From Ignavibacteriales bacterium (GTDB lineage: Bacteria; Bacteroidota; Ignavibacteria; Ignavibacteriales; Ignavibacteriaceae), in NCBI GenBank assembly GCA_016709765.1, contig JADJMD010000009.1, positions 248,001 through 312,000 of the forward strand: a stretch of 64,000 nucleotides of DNA. The letters are read 5' to 3'. Both the position numbers and the translations under genes were made by a program. This document shows, piece after piece, positions 36,405-45,965 of the stretch (position 1 is its first letter; every line of letters begins with the position of its first letter). The notes below the pieces were generated by a model that worked only from the letters and a program-made list of their open reading frames with translations, was not told the DNA's origin and did not search any database.

Positions 36405-36818
36405 TTATTTAATTTTATCTAATATTGATTTTAAGGTTATATCTGTCATTTTATTTTCAATCTCCACCTGAATTTCTGAAAACAAATCGAGAAAGAAGTA
36501 ATTTATTTTTTCAGATGAACTATTCTTTTCAAGTTTATCATCGTTAACATTTAAATAAAAAGCTTTACGATCTTCTATAGCACAATATATTTCTTGTAAG
36601 TGTATTTCATTTGGATTCTTTGCGAGAGAAAAGCCACCAAGCATTCCGCTATCGCTTTTAACAATTCCTGATTTACCAAGCAAAGAGAGAAGTTTTCTAA
36701 GTTTTGAAGCGTTTATTCCCACTGATGCAGCGATCTCAGCACTATTTTTAGGTTTAGCTTCTTGAGCAAGATAGCATAAAGCCTTTACGGAAGTTGATAA
36801 TTTTGTTGAAGCGGACAT
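36405..36818 (-). CDS. Rrf2 family transcriptional regulator
   Basis: 137 residues. The winged helix is KLSTSVKALCYLAQEA, then SAEIAASVGINASKLRKLLSLLGKSGIVKSDSGMLGGFSL with the family wing motif. The cysteine trio that binds Fe-S in IscR/NsrR is absent (only two isolated Cys), so it resembles YwnA/CymR-type members that sense ligands or partner proteins. It lies directly upstream of amaB in the same direction and should control it, and possibly lysine catabolism as a whole (inference). Confidence 0.85.
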   Translation of the reverse strand: MSASTKLSTSVKALCYLAQEAKPKNSAEIAASVGINASKLRKLLSLLGKSGIVKSDSGMLGGFSLAKNPNEIHLQEIYCAIEDRKAFYLNVNDDKLEKNSSSEKINYFFLDLFSEIQVEIENKMTDITLKSILDKIK

Positions 36819-36871
36819 AATTTTTATAATTGTTATAGTAAGTGTAACATATTAAATTAAAAAAAACAAAT

Positions 36872-36902
36872 AAAAAAAAGCCGCCCAGCTGGACGGCTTT
36901 TA
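36872..36902 (-). terminator. rho-independent terminator of the giant T9SS gene
   Basis: On the minus strand AAAAGCCGTCCAG / CTGGGCGGCTTTT (one mismatch) runs into T8. It sits 17 bases after the giant gene's stop and separates it from the Rrf2-amaB pair on the same strand. Confidence 0.85.
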
Positions 36903-36919
36903 ATGAACTTTTCTACATT

Positions 36920-39900
36920 TTACTTAATCAGCGTCATCTTCTTAACAGAATTGAAGTTCTTCAATCCATCTAGTGATTTTGCCTCTATTGTGTATATGTA
37001 TACTCCGGATGCAAGACTGCCTGCATTCCAGCTCACATTATGATATCCAACTTCCTTTACCTGATCAAATAGAATTGCTACTTGCTCTCCTAATAGATTG
37101 TATATCGTTATTCTTACATTACTATCAAATGGTAATGCAAATTTAATCGTTGTACTAGGGTTAAATGGATTCGGATAATTCTGATACAATGTATATTCTT
37201 TTGGTGTAAAATCAACTTCTACTGATATTGCCTTTGAATATGTTATTGTTCCATCAAAGTCTATCTGTTTTAGTCTGTACTGTAATGTCCCCTGGAATCC
37301 ATCGTACTTGAATTTATCGGAATATGTATAATCACTCTTTTCTGTTGTTGTTCCCTTACCTTCTATAAAGGTTACTTTCTGCCATTCTCCGTCTAACTTT
37401 CGTTCTAGTTCAAAGCCTCTGTTGTTTAGCTCTGTGGCTGTTGTCCACATTACTGAGATTTCTTTATCCCCAACATTAGCTGAAAATGAACTTAGCTCTA
37501 CCGGAACTATTGTTGTGGCGGTTACTACGTTACTATATGGTGATACTCCAAGTAAGTTGTATGCCTGTACTCTATATGTATAGGTTGTATTTGGGGTTCT
37601 TCCTAAATCATTATAAGTAACTACATCAGCTCCAACTGTATCTATAACTGCAAATGCATTTACACTTAGCGAATCTCCATCTTTTCTTTCGACGTAGAAT
37701 CCTAATTCATTTGTTGAGTTATCCATCCAGTTTAGAACTACTGCAAATGTATCTGCTACTGCTGTTAGATTTGATGGCCCATTGATCTGAAGCAATCCTG
37801 CGAATTCATCTGCACCAATATCTGGAGTACTTGTATTTCTTACATCTCCATCAATATCGGTTGTTACTAATACTGTTGGAGTCCCACCTGATTCTAGTGG
37901 GGTAAGTGTTCCATCAGGAATGTGGAAATCTAAAGCTGCTGTGAAAGGAGCAGCAATGTTTACTGAATTTGCATCCTGACCTGTTGAATCCTGCCACGTT
38001 TGGAAAGATTGTCTTGCAACACCAGAGAAACCAATATTAGCAGTTGCCCCGGATACATATAAATCATTATAGTTTGAAGTGAATGTTCCACCAGCACTAT
38101 AAAGTGCGAAAGCTGTTGGAGCATCATTCTCATTTATTACTATGTTGTTTTCTATGTTAACATTTGCTGTTCCGCCCCAACGGATACCTGTTAATCTTGG
38201 TGCTGTTGGTTTGTTTATATTATTAAGTACTATTGTATTATGATATACATTAGCCTGTGGAATATTATCCTGGAATGATATCACATCAACACTTGCAGGA
38301 ATACCTGTTCCAGTATGTTGGAAATCACCACCAAGGAAGTTGTTGTAGATGTTTACTACTGTTCCTGGCTGGCTAGTTAGGGTTCCTATTCCATATACTC
38401 CATTTGTTGCCGTTGAAGCACTGATTAAATGATGCATCTTATTGCTATGTATGTTTACTGTGCCACCATAAGTGTTAAACAACATTCCCCATACCACATT
38501 ACCTGTTACAGGGGCATAAGTTGGATTGATAATATTTCCACTAATTTCAGATTCAGTCCCTGCAGCTCCTCCATAGAAGAAATATACTGATCTAAGCACG
38601 CCGCGTAGCTCATTATTTTTAATATAGATTTTTGAAGCGTATAATAGTGAACCGCTAGATCCTGTTATGCTTACTGAATAAGCTGGTGCATAAGTATCAT
38701 CACCAATTTTACAGTTTTCAACAATTAAACTGTCTGCAACACCACTTGCCTGTCCATTTGCATAAACTCCTCTTGTTGAAGAATTAAGAATTGTGATTTT
38801 TTGGAAAATGATATTAGTATTTTTTACAACATTAAAATCTGTATTTCCAAATAATGTGATTCCAATTCTGCCATTTACGCTATCATTCATTGCAATTGTT
38901 AAATCACGAGTTGTTCCGCCATTAGTATTTGATCCATCAATTGTGATATAATTTGCACCGCTGTATGCTATTCCCGAATATTGTGTAGCGCCTGATGCAG
39001 TTGCACAGCCGGTAATAGTGATAGTTGGAGTTTTTGTCGGAGCAGGTTTGATGATTAAATTATTGGTTTCAGTCAAATCACTTCTTGTGATAAGAAGGTT
39101 TGCACCAACTTCATTTAGATTATCATCAATTAAGAATCTAACCGCACTTGATACACCAAAGGAATTTAATGCTGCCATAGCATCAGCAAGTGTAGCAAAT
39201 CCCTGTGGATTTATACCCTGTGGTATAAAATAATCACCTGCTAGTACATCTGCCGGATTTACTCCTGCAAATTCATCCGCACCGATATCTGGTGTTGATG
39301 CATTTCTTGTCTGACCATCTATGTCTGTTGTTATTCCAACAACAGGGGTTCCAGCAGATTCTAATGCTGTTACTGTTCCATTTGGTATGTGTAGATTTAA
39401 TGAATCTGTGAACGTCGCATCAACACTGATAGAATTTGCGTCCTGCACAGAAGCTGTTTGCCAATCCAAAAGTGTTGAATATCCTATAGTAGCAATCTGG
39501 CCAATAAGTTTACCAATTGTTCCACTTGGATTTATATAAATATCATTATAATCAGAAGATTCTAATTGAGTAGAACTTGTTTGTAAAAAGACACCTATAC
39601 TGCTTAATCCAAGCGTTGTTAATGCGCCAAGATTATTAACTATGATATTATTTTTTATATCAGCTGTACTTCCAGTTCCTAGTGCGATTCCAGCGGATAT
39701 AGCATTGGCTCGATTGAGAGTGTTGCCAAATAAATAAATAGAATTATAATATACTTTTACGCCTGTCTGAGTACTAAAGATATACATTCCAAAAGGATTG
39801 TCACCTAAAATACTTGTTCCCCAAGCATCACCAGAAATATCAGAAATCATATTGTTCTGGATCGTAATATTAGCATCTGTTGTTCCAGTAGATACAGCAA

Positions 39901-42900
39901 GACCGTATGCACCATAACCACCTGTACCAGTATATTTAATTGAATTAATAGTGTTACGTTCCACAACTGTATTTCTGGTACCAGTAGCCAACCATATTCC
40001 ACGATCGTCTTCTGCCGAGACACCATCAAAATTAGCTATTTGATTTTGAGAAATTATTGCACTATCAACACCTTGTAAATAAATGCCTGTAAATCGTACT
40101 GCATTTGTTCCAGAAGTGTTGAGACTATTATGAGTAAAAGATATTCCACTTCCATTACCAGGTACAACAACAGCATTACAAAAAGCACCTATATATGCTT
40201 TTTGAATGCTATTATTTTGGATCATTATATTTTTGAAATAGCCTGCTGTACCAGCTATATTTGTTAATACTAAAGCTGAGCTTGTGTTTATACCATTAAT
40301 CAAATTACAGTTTTTAACGGTTACATTCGTTCTTGTTGCTGTGCCCACAGATGAAATAGATATTACTTGTGGAGTTGTTGCACTTAGATTTTCAATAGTC
40401 AAATCCCTTGTTGCAGTTCCAGAATTAGAGCCATCAATTGTAACATAGTCATTGAGTATTCTAAATATCTGAGTGCTTGCTGCTAAACCTGAAACGCTTG
40501 CTACGATTCCAGTATTAGGTTTTATAGTGACAGTGTTTGAACTAGTTGGAATTGCTGTATTAGTAACATCAACAATTAGTGGAAAAGTTTCAGTTGAATA
40601 AAGGGTATCAACTAATAAGAAAGTTGTAGCTCCACTTACACCACGTAAATTAAGATCATTTACAGCAGCTGTTAAGTTAGCATAGACTCCTTCAATTCCT
40701 TCGGGCAGGTTAGCTAAGGCATTATCTGCCTTCTTTAAATAAAGATCACCAATAAAATGTGTTCCGTTTTCCATTGGAATCCAGCTAATTTCTTCAACTT
40801 CTACTAACTTGGTATTTGTACCAGCATTAATATTAGAGGTTGTTGGTTCTACTTGATTCGTTTTATTTGTTGAATTATCTTCTAGAGGTACTTCAACCAT
40901 TACTCTTTTTGTAGACTTTTCAAAAGAAATATTTCTTCCGGATATTCTATTAAATAATGCTAATCCAACAGTGTATGATCCGGATAAACCATCTTGAGTT
41001 ACTAAATAATAACTTGGTGAAGTTGGTGGTACGCTAGCTGCCGGAGGATTTGATGTATATCCACCTGCACCGCCTGAAGGAAATGACCCAACATTAGGAA
41101 TAGTAGCATTATCCTGAGCAACTACGTAATAATATACTGTGTCATTTGAGACCACACCAGAACCAAAATCAAATGTATAATCGCTTCCAACTACTGTGGT
41201 TGGTGTAACTGCAGAATAGGTTCCGGCAAAATTAATTTTCCAATATAAGTTTGGATATCCCGGTGCAGTAGTTGGAACACCACTAGCATCCGTTACATTT
41301 GCAACTAAAGTTCTATTTGTTAAAGAACTAGAATTTGTTATTGGAGTATAAGAAATAATTGGAGCTGAAAGATCTAATCCAACACCTGCAAACTCATCGG
41401 CACCAACATCAGGTGTTGTAGCATTTCTTGGATTCCCGTCATAGTCATCAGTAATTGTTATTGGTGTTGTTACAGGCGCTCCACCTGATTCAGTCTGTGT
41501 CGAAGTGATTGCGCTAACATGTAAATCATAAGGTGCTGTAGTTGAATTTGCAAAAGGCACGTTTTCTGAGAAAGATGCTGCATCACGTGGGGCAACTCTT
41601 CCTTTGTAATCACCAATTATTTGATCTGAATTTGTACCATCGTAAAAGATTAAATTATTACTTCCAGGAGTACCTGCATAAAATGAATTATTATTTGATG
41701 CTGATGCATAACTTGTTAAAGTTGTAGTACTTCGTCTGTAAGCAGTTGTAAATCCTGTTGCTCCAACTGGAGTGGATAGATTAACAACAATATTATTACG
41801 CAAATCAAGAGTTGGTGTTGTGGAGGCATTTATTCCTGAACTTCCAAATAAAGCACCAATACTGGTTGCATTTAGAAATATTGTATTGTGATATAATCCG
41901 ACAGTTGTGCCACCAGAAACATTTATACCAAAAAGTGAATTAGCGGCATTTAGATTTGGGGCTCTAAGATCGCTAATAAAATTATTAAATAAATATATAC
42001 TTGTGCCGCTTGAAACTAACATTCCGGCTACAACTCCACCTGCATTAGTATTTTCTAAATTATAAATGTTATTGCGTGAAATATTACGATTTCCACCAGC
42101 AGCTGAGATACCATAAACAGCTCCGGTTCCGCTAGTTGACAATCCGAAAACAGTGTTTTGTAAAGCAGAAGTTAAACCTGCTCCTGAACTGCCGAAAGCA
42201 ATTCCTGTAACCGCACCACCGCTTGTTATATTACTCACGGTATTTAGATTAGCTGTTGTAGTTCCACCGTCATAATTAATATTCAAACCAGTAACTGGGT
42301 TTGTTCCACCTGTCCAGTTTGAAAAAGTATTGCCTATAACATTTTTAATTGGTGAACCACCATTTGTATTTCCCCATCCTGCAATAGTTGTTGCACCAGT
42401 AACAGTGATGTTTGAAAAATTATTATTATTTGTGTTATTTGTTGCTGTAATTGGATCGCTACCATTATCGGTAAATAATGTTACAGTTCCACCTGCGCCT
42501 GTTTTGTTAAAACCAGTTACAATTGAGTTGCTGTTAACATTTTTAACACCACTAGCAGGTAATGTATTACTGTTTGATATAAAAGTAACTGATCCTGTAG
42601 TGTTTACAGAAATATTTGTAAATGTATTATTTATAATATTTTGATATAAGTGAACTCCAGCATTAAGTATAAAATATATCGTACCTGTAGCTGTAACAGT
42701 ATGCCCGAAATCGTAAAAATTATTATCATTAATGTTAATCGTTGACGTAGTACTGGCAGATCCACTCGGATTGTTGATTCCATATGTTGAACCACTACTA
42801 TTACCACTTTGAAGAGAAATATTATTATTATTGATTGAATTTGTAAATGTACCAGTTGGCACACTTGAAAATGCAGGAATTTGAATACCATTTAAAGTCC

Positions 42901-43807
42901 CGGCCGTTACACCACCAATAGAACTTGATATAGTGTTATAAGAAATGGTAAAGTCTTTTGTATTACGTACCAAAATACCATTTACCGTTCCTGAGACATT
43001 TGCATAACTTGAAAATGTTCCCGTTCTACCATAATTTGTTATTGTATTGGCAAGTGGAAGTGAGCCGCCAATAGTTAGACCTTCATTCATATCAGCTGCT
43101 GCAGTTGGACCAACAACAACAATTCCAATATTGACATCAGTTATGGTATTTATGAAAAGCTTTAAATTACTATTGCCGCCGGCAGCACCAGTTGCAGGCA
43201 CTGAGGTAGAAACAGCAGTAGCAGAATGTGTGGAGTTACTGTAAATACCAAATGTATTCTGATAAGTTCTATCCAAATCAATATTACAATTTGTTATCGT
43301 ATTATTCTGTGCACCATCTGTAGTTGTAACATAAAGTAACGCGATGCCCCATTCTGTCATGTTATTTGTAGCAGCATCTGTTATCGTGTTTGATGCATTT
43401 TCTGTAATATTAAAAGCATTAAGTGTAATATAATCTGCACCTATTATTTTAAATATTCCGTCATTTAAAGCCCCCACCGTTAGCGCACTATTTGCAGTTA
43501 TTACATTGCCATTTCCATCTATAACTACAGGATTGGCAGCACTTGTGGTAGTAAGTAAAAGCGAACCACTACCTCCTATTATATAACCTTCAATCGGTGC
43601 CGTTTCCGGATTACCTACAAGAAGATTTATTGTTACACCACCTGCACCAACACCTTGAGTATTTAAATCAGTTATAGCAGCTGCAAGGGTTGCATAATCA
43701 CCAGGAATATTTTTTGTACCTGTTAATTGCGCAAAAGTATCTTGCGAAAATATAAACAAGCCAAGCAATAAGGTGATAGAGAGAAGCTTCAGTAAGTTGT
43801 TAATCAT
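36920..43807 (-). CDS. giant T9SS-secreted triple beta-helix protein
   Basis: 2295 residues with a signal peptide (LLKLLSITLLLGLFIFSQ). Three parallel beta-helix modules lie at about 28-803, 1060-1510 and 1520-2000. Each opens with a related sequence (YATLAAAITDLNTQGV, YANLTAAVNDLNLRGV, FATLADAMAALNSFGV) and closes with a variant of TPDIGADEFAG. An Ig-like unit is at about 804-935, an FnIII domain at 2005-2095, and the C-terminal 90 residues are a T9SS sorting domain (LYQNYPNPFNPSTTIKF to KMTLIK). GGAG precedes the ATG. Likely an adhesin or glycan-binding surface protein; a lyase activity of the helices is possible but no catalytic motif is evident. Confidence 0.88.
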   Translation of the reverse strand: MINNLLKLLSITLLLGLFIFSQDTFAQLTGTKNIPGDYATLAAAITDLNTQGVGAGGVTINLLVGNPETAPIEGYIIGGSGSLLLTTTSAANPVVIDGNGNVITANSALTVGALNDGIFKIIGADYITLNAFNITENASNTITDAATNNMTEWGIALLYVTTTDGAQNNTITNCNIDLDRTYQNTFGIYSNSTHSATAVSTSVPATGAAGGNSNLKLFINTITDVNIGIVVVGPTAAADMNEGLTIGGSLPLANTITNYGRTGTFSSYANVSGTVNGILVRNTKDFTISYNTISSSIGGVTAGTLNGIQIPAFSSVPTGTFTNSINNNNISLQSGNSSGSTYGINNPSGSASTTSTININDNNFYDFGHTVTATGTIYFILNAGVHLYQNIINNTFTNISVNTTGSVTFISNSNTLPASGVKNVNSNSIVTGFNKTGAGGTVTLFTDNGSDPITATNNTNNNNFSNITVTGATTIAGWGNTNGGSPIKNVIGNTFSNWTGGTNPVTGLNINYDGGTTTANLNTVSNITSGGAVTGIAFGSSGAGLTSALQNTVFGLSTSGTGAVYGISAAGGNRNISRNNIYNLENTNAGGVVAGMLVSSGTSIYLFNNFISDLRAPNLNAANSLFGINVSGGTTVGLYHNTIFLNATSIGALFGSSGINASTTPTLDLRNNIVVNLSTPVGATGFTTAYRRSTTTLTSYASASNNNSFYAGTPGSNNLIFYDGTNSDQIIGDYKGRVAPRDAASFSENVPFANSTTAPYDLHVSAITSTQTESGGAPVTTPITITDDYDGNPRNATTPDVGADEFAGVGLDLSAPIISYTPITNSSSLTNRTLVANVTDASGVPTTAPGYPNLYWKINFAGTYSAVTPTTVVGSDYTFDFGSGVVSNDTVYYYVVAQDNATIPNVGSFPSGGAGGYTSNPPAASVPPTSPSYYLVTQDGLSGSYTVGLALFNRISGRNISFEKSTKRVMVEVPLEDNSTNKTNQVEPTTSNINAGTNTKLVEVEEISWIPMENGTHFIGDLYLKKADNALANLPEGIEGVYANLTAAVNDLNLRGVSGATTFLLVDTLYSTETFPLIVDVTNTAIPTSSNTVTIKPNTGIVASVSGLAASTQIFRILNDYVTIDGSNSGTATRDLTIENLSATTPQVISISSVGTATRTNVTVKNCNLINGINTSSALVLTNIAGTAGYFKNIMIQNNSIQKAYIGAFCNAVVVPGNGSGISFTHNSLNTSGTNAVRFTGIYLQGVDSAIISQNQIANFDGVSAEDDRGIWLATGTRNTVVERNTINSIKYTGTGGYGAYGLAVSTGTTDANITIQNNMISDISGDAWGTSILGDNPFGMYIFSTQTGVKVYYNSIYLFGNTLNRANAISAGIALGTGSTADIKNNIIVNNLGALTTLGLSSIGVFLQTSSTQLESSDYNDIYINPSGTIGKLIGQIATIGYSTLLDWQTASVQDANSISVDATFTDSLNLHIPNGTVTALESAGTPVVGITTDIDGQTRNASTPDIGADEFAGVNPADVLAGDYFIPQGINPQGFATLADAMAALNSFGVSSAVRFLIDDNLNEVGANLLITRSDLTETNNLIIKPAPTKTPTITITGCATASGATQYSGIAYSGANYITIDGSNTNGGTTRDLTIAMNDSVNGRIGITLFGNTDFNVVKNTNIIFQKITILNSSTRGVYANGQASGVADSLIVENCKIGDDTYAPAYSVSITGSSGSLLYASKIYIKNNELRGVLRSVYFFYGGAAGTESEISGNIINPTYAPVTGNVVWGMLFNTYGGTVNIHSNKMHHLISASTATNGVYGIGTLTSQPGTVVNIYNNFLGGDFQHTGTGIPASVDVISFQDNIPQANVYHNTIVLNNINKPTAPRLTGIRWGGTANVNIENNIVINENDAPTAFALYSAGGTFTSNYNDLYVSGATANIGFSGVARQSFQTWQDSTGQDANSVNIAAPFTAALDFHIPDGTLTPLESGGTPTVLVTTDIDGDVRNTSTPDIGADEFAGLLQINGPSNLTAVADTFAVVLNWMDNSTNELGFYVERKDGDSLSVNAFAVIDTVGADVVTYNDLGRTPNTTYTYRVQAYNLLGVSPYSNVVTATTIVPVELSSFSANVGDKEISVMWTTATELNNRGFELERKLDGEWQKVTFIEGKGTTTEKSDYTYSDKFKYDGFQGTLQYRLKQIDFDGTITYSKAISVEVDFTPKEYTLYQNYPNPFNPSTTIKFALPFDSNVRITIYNLLGEQVAILFDQVKEVGYHNVSWNAGSLASGVYIYTIEAKSLDGLKNFNSVKKMTLIK

Positions 43808-43937
43808 TATGTTCTCCTAAAATTGATTGTTTAATTATGAGTTCAGTAAAATCATTAAATAGCTTTACAGTTTTGTGAACTAGATTTATTTCTGTAAAGC
43901 ATAGAACAGGTAAGACTATTTGATGAGTAATTTTCAT
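43800..43937 (-). CDS. possible 45-residue leader peptide before the giant T9SS gene
   Basis: An ATG at 43937 with AGGAG five bases upstream opens a 45-codon ORF whose stop lies 8 bases inside the giant gene. The peptide (starting MKITHQIVLPVLCF, ending GEHND) resembles no family. Spacing, overlap and a second strong ribosome site suggest a translated leader coupled to the large gene. It could also be chance in an AT-rich leader; the longer ORF up to 44069 has no ribosome site. Confidence 0.35.
   Translation of the reverse strand: MKITHQIVLPVLCFTEINLVHKTVKLFNDFTELIIKQSILGEHND
43862..43900. promoter_or_regulatory. 9-bp inverted repeat in the leader of the giant T9SS gene
   Basis: GCTTTACAG (43862-43870) and its exact complement (43892-43900) are separated by 21 bases, inside the putative leader ORF. 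It could be an mRNA hairpin or a protein-binding site; there is no T tract, so it is not a simple terminator. Confidence 0.35.
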
Positions 43938-44523
43938 AACTCTCCTAAATATTATTCGTTTATTTGAAAGTTTAGATACAAATTTTGATCTTATCATTCT
44001 CAGAAAAACAGGTACAAAATTGAAAGATTTATCATTTTTAATAATCAAAAATCCAGAAGAAAAATTCATCTTAAAATATAAATATCTGATTTGATCACTC
44101 CCTTATTCAAAAATTCAAATCTAAAATCCAGTTTTAAATCTGGCTAAAATGAATGATATAAGCATCTGCATAAATCTTAAAAGAATAAAATTTACTTAAT
44201 AAAGTATAGTAATTGATGTTATTAACAATTACCGAAAATTATCTACAAATATTTAGTCATTTTTAGTTGAATAATCAAAATATTTGAAGAAATTTTATAA
44301 AATAAATTTTTACATTCTTTTAGAATTTTTATGAAATTACAGTTCATCTTTTCTATATTGCATTAAAGAAATTTTAATTTATGAACGATTTGTTTAAATA
44401 TTTTTCAACATTACAAAGAAGCTATTTTGTTTCAAGCTTCGAAAACGTATTCTAATTTCTACTCTTTTCTCATCTATTTATTAATCACTTAATTATTCAC
44501 TCATTATCTATCAGGAGTAGAAA
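43938..44523. other. AT-rich divergent intergenic region
   Basis: About 590 bp between the divergent giant T9SS and lysine aminotransferase genes. It should hold both promoters. I see a possible 24-codon ORF at 44381-44455 without a ribosome site and a short CCAG/CTGG hairpin near 44131-44145. I see no tRNA, no recognisable lysine riboswitch and no repeat. The aminotransferase ribosome site is AGGAG at about 44514-44518. Confidence 0.5.
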
Positions 44524-45894
44524 ATGAATATATATACAACAGACGAAAACAAAATTAAAAAAAATTACGCCCCCTCAATTTCAGCGGATCAGGTTATTCC
44601 AACATTATCCAAATATATGCTTGCAGATGGTTTTGAAATTATTCTTGATTTGGAAAAAAGTAAAGGCGTTACTATCGTTGATGAGGTAACAGGTGACGAA
44701 TATCATGACTTTTTTACATTCTTTGCATCTTCACCAATCGGTTTAAACCATCCCTATTTATATTCTAAAGAAGTTAAAGAGACTCTAGGAAAAGTTGCGA
44801 TTAATAAACCTTCCAATTCAGATATCTATACAACTTATATGGCTGAGTTTGTTGAAACTTTTGCAAAAGTTGCAAAACCAAATTATATGAAACATTTATT
44901 TTTCATTTCCGGCGGTGCACTTGCTGTTGAAAATGGACTAAAAGTTGCTTTCGATTGGAAAGTTAGAAAGAATTTTCTTAAAGGATATAAAGAAGAAAAA
45001 GGTCATAAAGTAATTCACTTCAAAGAAGCTTTTCATGGAAGAAGTGGATATACAATGTCACTTACAAATACTGATCCTACTAAAGTTAAGTACTTTCCTA
45101 AATTTGATTGGCCACGCATTACAAATCCTAAAATAATATTTCCTCTAGAAGATCATTTAGAGGAAGTAATCCAACTTGAAGAAAAAGCAATAGCAGAAAT
45201 TAATTTAGCAATCAAAAAGAATCTGGATGATATTGCGGTTATAATTATAGAACCAATTCAAGCAGAAGGTGGAGATAATTTTTTCCGTAAAGAATTTTTA
45301 ATGAAGCTCCGTGAAATTGCTAATGAAAATGAAATCTTGCTCATGTTTGATGAAGTTCAAACTGGATTTGGATTAACAGGAAAGTTCTGGGCTGCTGATC
45401 ATTATGTTAAACCAGATATAATTGCTTTCGGAAAAAAAGCACAAGTTTGCGGCATTATGGTTTCTGACAGAGTTGATGATATTGAAGATAACGTATTTAA
45501 AGTATCAAGCAGAATAAATTCCACATGGGGTGCTGATCTTACCGATATGGTTAGGTCAAAATTTATTCTTGATGTTATTAAAAATGAAAATCTAGTTGAT
45601 AATTCTAAAAAAGTAGGTGAGCATTTAAAATATAAACTTATAAAAATAAAGGAAGAGTTCCCAAATTTAATTTCTAATGTTCGTGGATTGGGACTTATGT
45701 GCTCCTTTAATTTACCCACCACCGAAATTAGAAATACATTTAGAGAAAATTGTTATAAAGAAAAACTTATGATTTTAGGCTGCGGTGAAAAATCAATCCG
45801 ATTTAGACCTCCATTAAATATTACAGAAAATGAAATCGATAAGGGCTTGACAATTATCCGAAAAGTTTTAAGTTTAATGTCGTCCAATAACTAA
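44524..45894 (+). CDS. lat: L-lysine 6-aminotransferase
   Basis: 456 residues, class III PLP aminotransferase. The PLP lysine is Lys304 in DIIAFGKKAQVCG, and the cofactor Asp lies in LLMFDEVQTGFGLTG. FFISGGALAVENGLKVAFDWK and HFKEAFHGRSGYTMSLTNTD are typical of the lysine epsilon-aminotransferase subgroup. It moves the 6-amino group of lysine to 2-oxoglutarate, giving aminoadipate semialdehyde, the substrate of the dehydrogenase at 34852-36384. AGGAG lies before the ATG. A hairpin follows the stop. Confidence 0.92.
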   Translation: MNIYTTDENKIKKNYAPSISADQVIPTLSKYMLADGFEIILDLEKSKGVTIVDEVTGDEYHDFFTFFASSPIGLNHPYLYSKEVKETLGKVAINKPSNSDIYTTYMAEFVETFAKVAKPNYMKHLFFISGGALAVENGLKVAFDWKVRKNFLKGYKEEKGHKVIHFKEAFHGRSGYTMSLTNTDPTKVKYFPKFDWPRITNPKIIFPLEDHLEEVIQLEEKAIAEINLAIKKNLDDIAVIIIEPIQAEGGDNFFRKEFLMKLREIANENEILLMFDEVQTGFGLTGKFWAADHYVKPDIIAFGKKAQVCGIMVSDRVDDIEDNVFKVSSRINSTWGADLTDMVRSKFILDVIKNENLVDNSKKVGEHLKYKLIKIKEEFPNLISNVRGLGLMCSFNLPTTEIRNTFRENCYKEKLMILGCGEKSIRFRPPLNITENEIDKGLTIIRKVLSLMSSNN

Positions 45895-45920
45895 AATATA
45901 TATTAACTACTTGCACGGTG

Positions 45921-45950
45921 CGGCTCCATTGTTGGAGCCGTAACTGTTTT
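45921..45950 (+). terminator. hairpin terminator after lat
   Basis: A perfect 8-bp GC-rich stem (CGGCTCCA 45921-45928, complement 45933-45940) with loop TTGT, followed by TAACTGTTTT. It lies 26 bases after the lat stop and just before rsmI; the T tract is weak. Confidence 0.65.
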
Positions 45951-45965
45951 AAACTATTTTTAAGT

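Noticed and set aside
42330..42644. 104-residue plus-strand ORF
   Set aside because: Antisense shadow within the beta-helix repeats of the giant T9SS gene.
36920..43807. Repeats in the giant gene as a CRISPR or tandem DNA repeat
   Set aside because: The repetition is at protein level only; spacing and DNA sequence of the beta-helix coils vary, with no regular spacers.
43938..44069. Upstream extension of the leader ORF to 89 residues
   Set aside because: No ribosome site, low coding character in an AT-rich gap; only the 45-codon part from 43937 has a plausible start.
44100..44523. Lysine riboswitch before the aminotransferase gene
   Set aside because: I looked for a structured GC-containing leader with the L-box core and found only AT-rich sequence with short hairpins.
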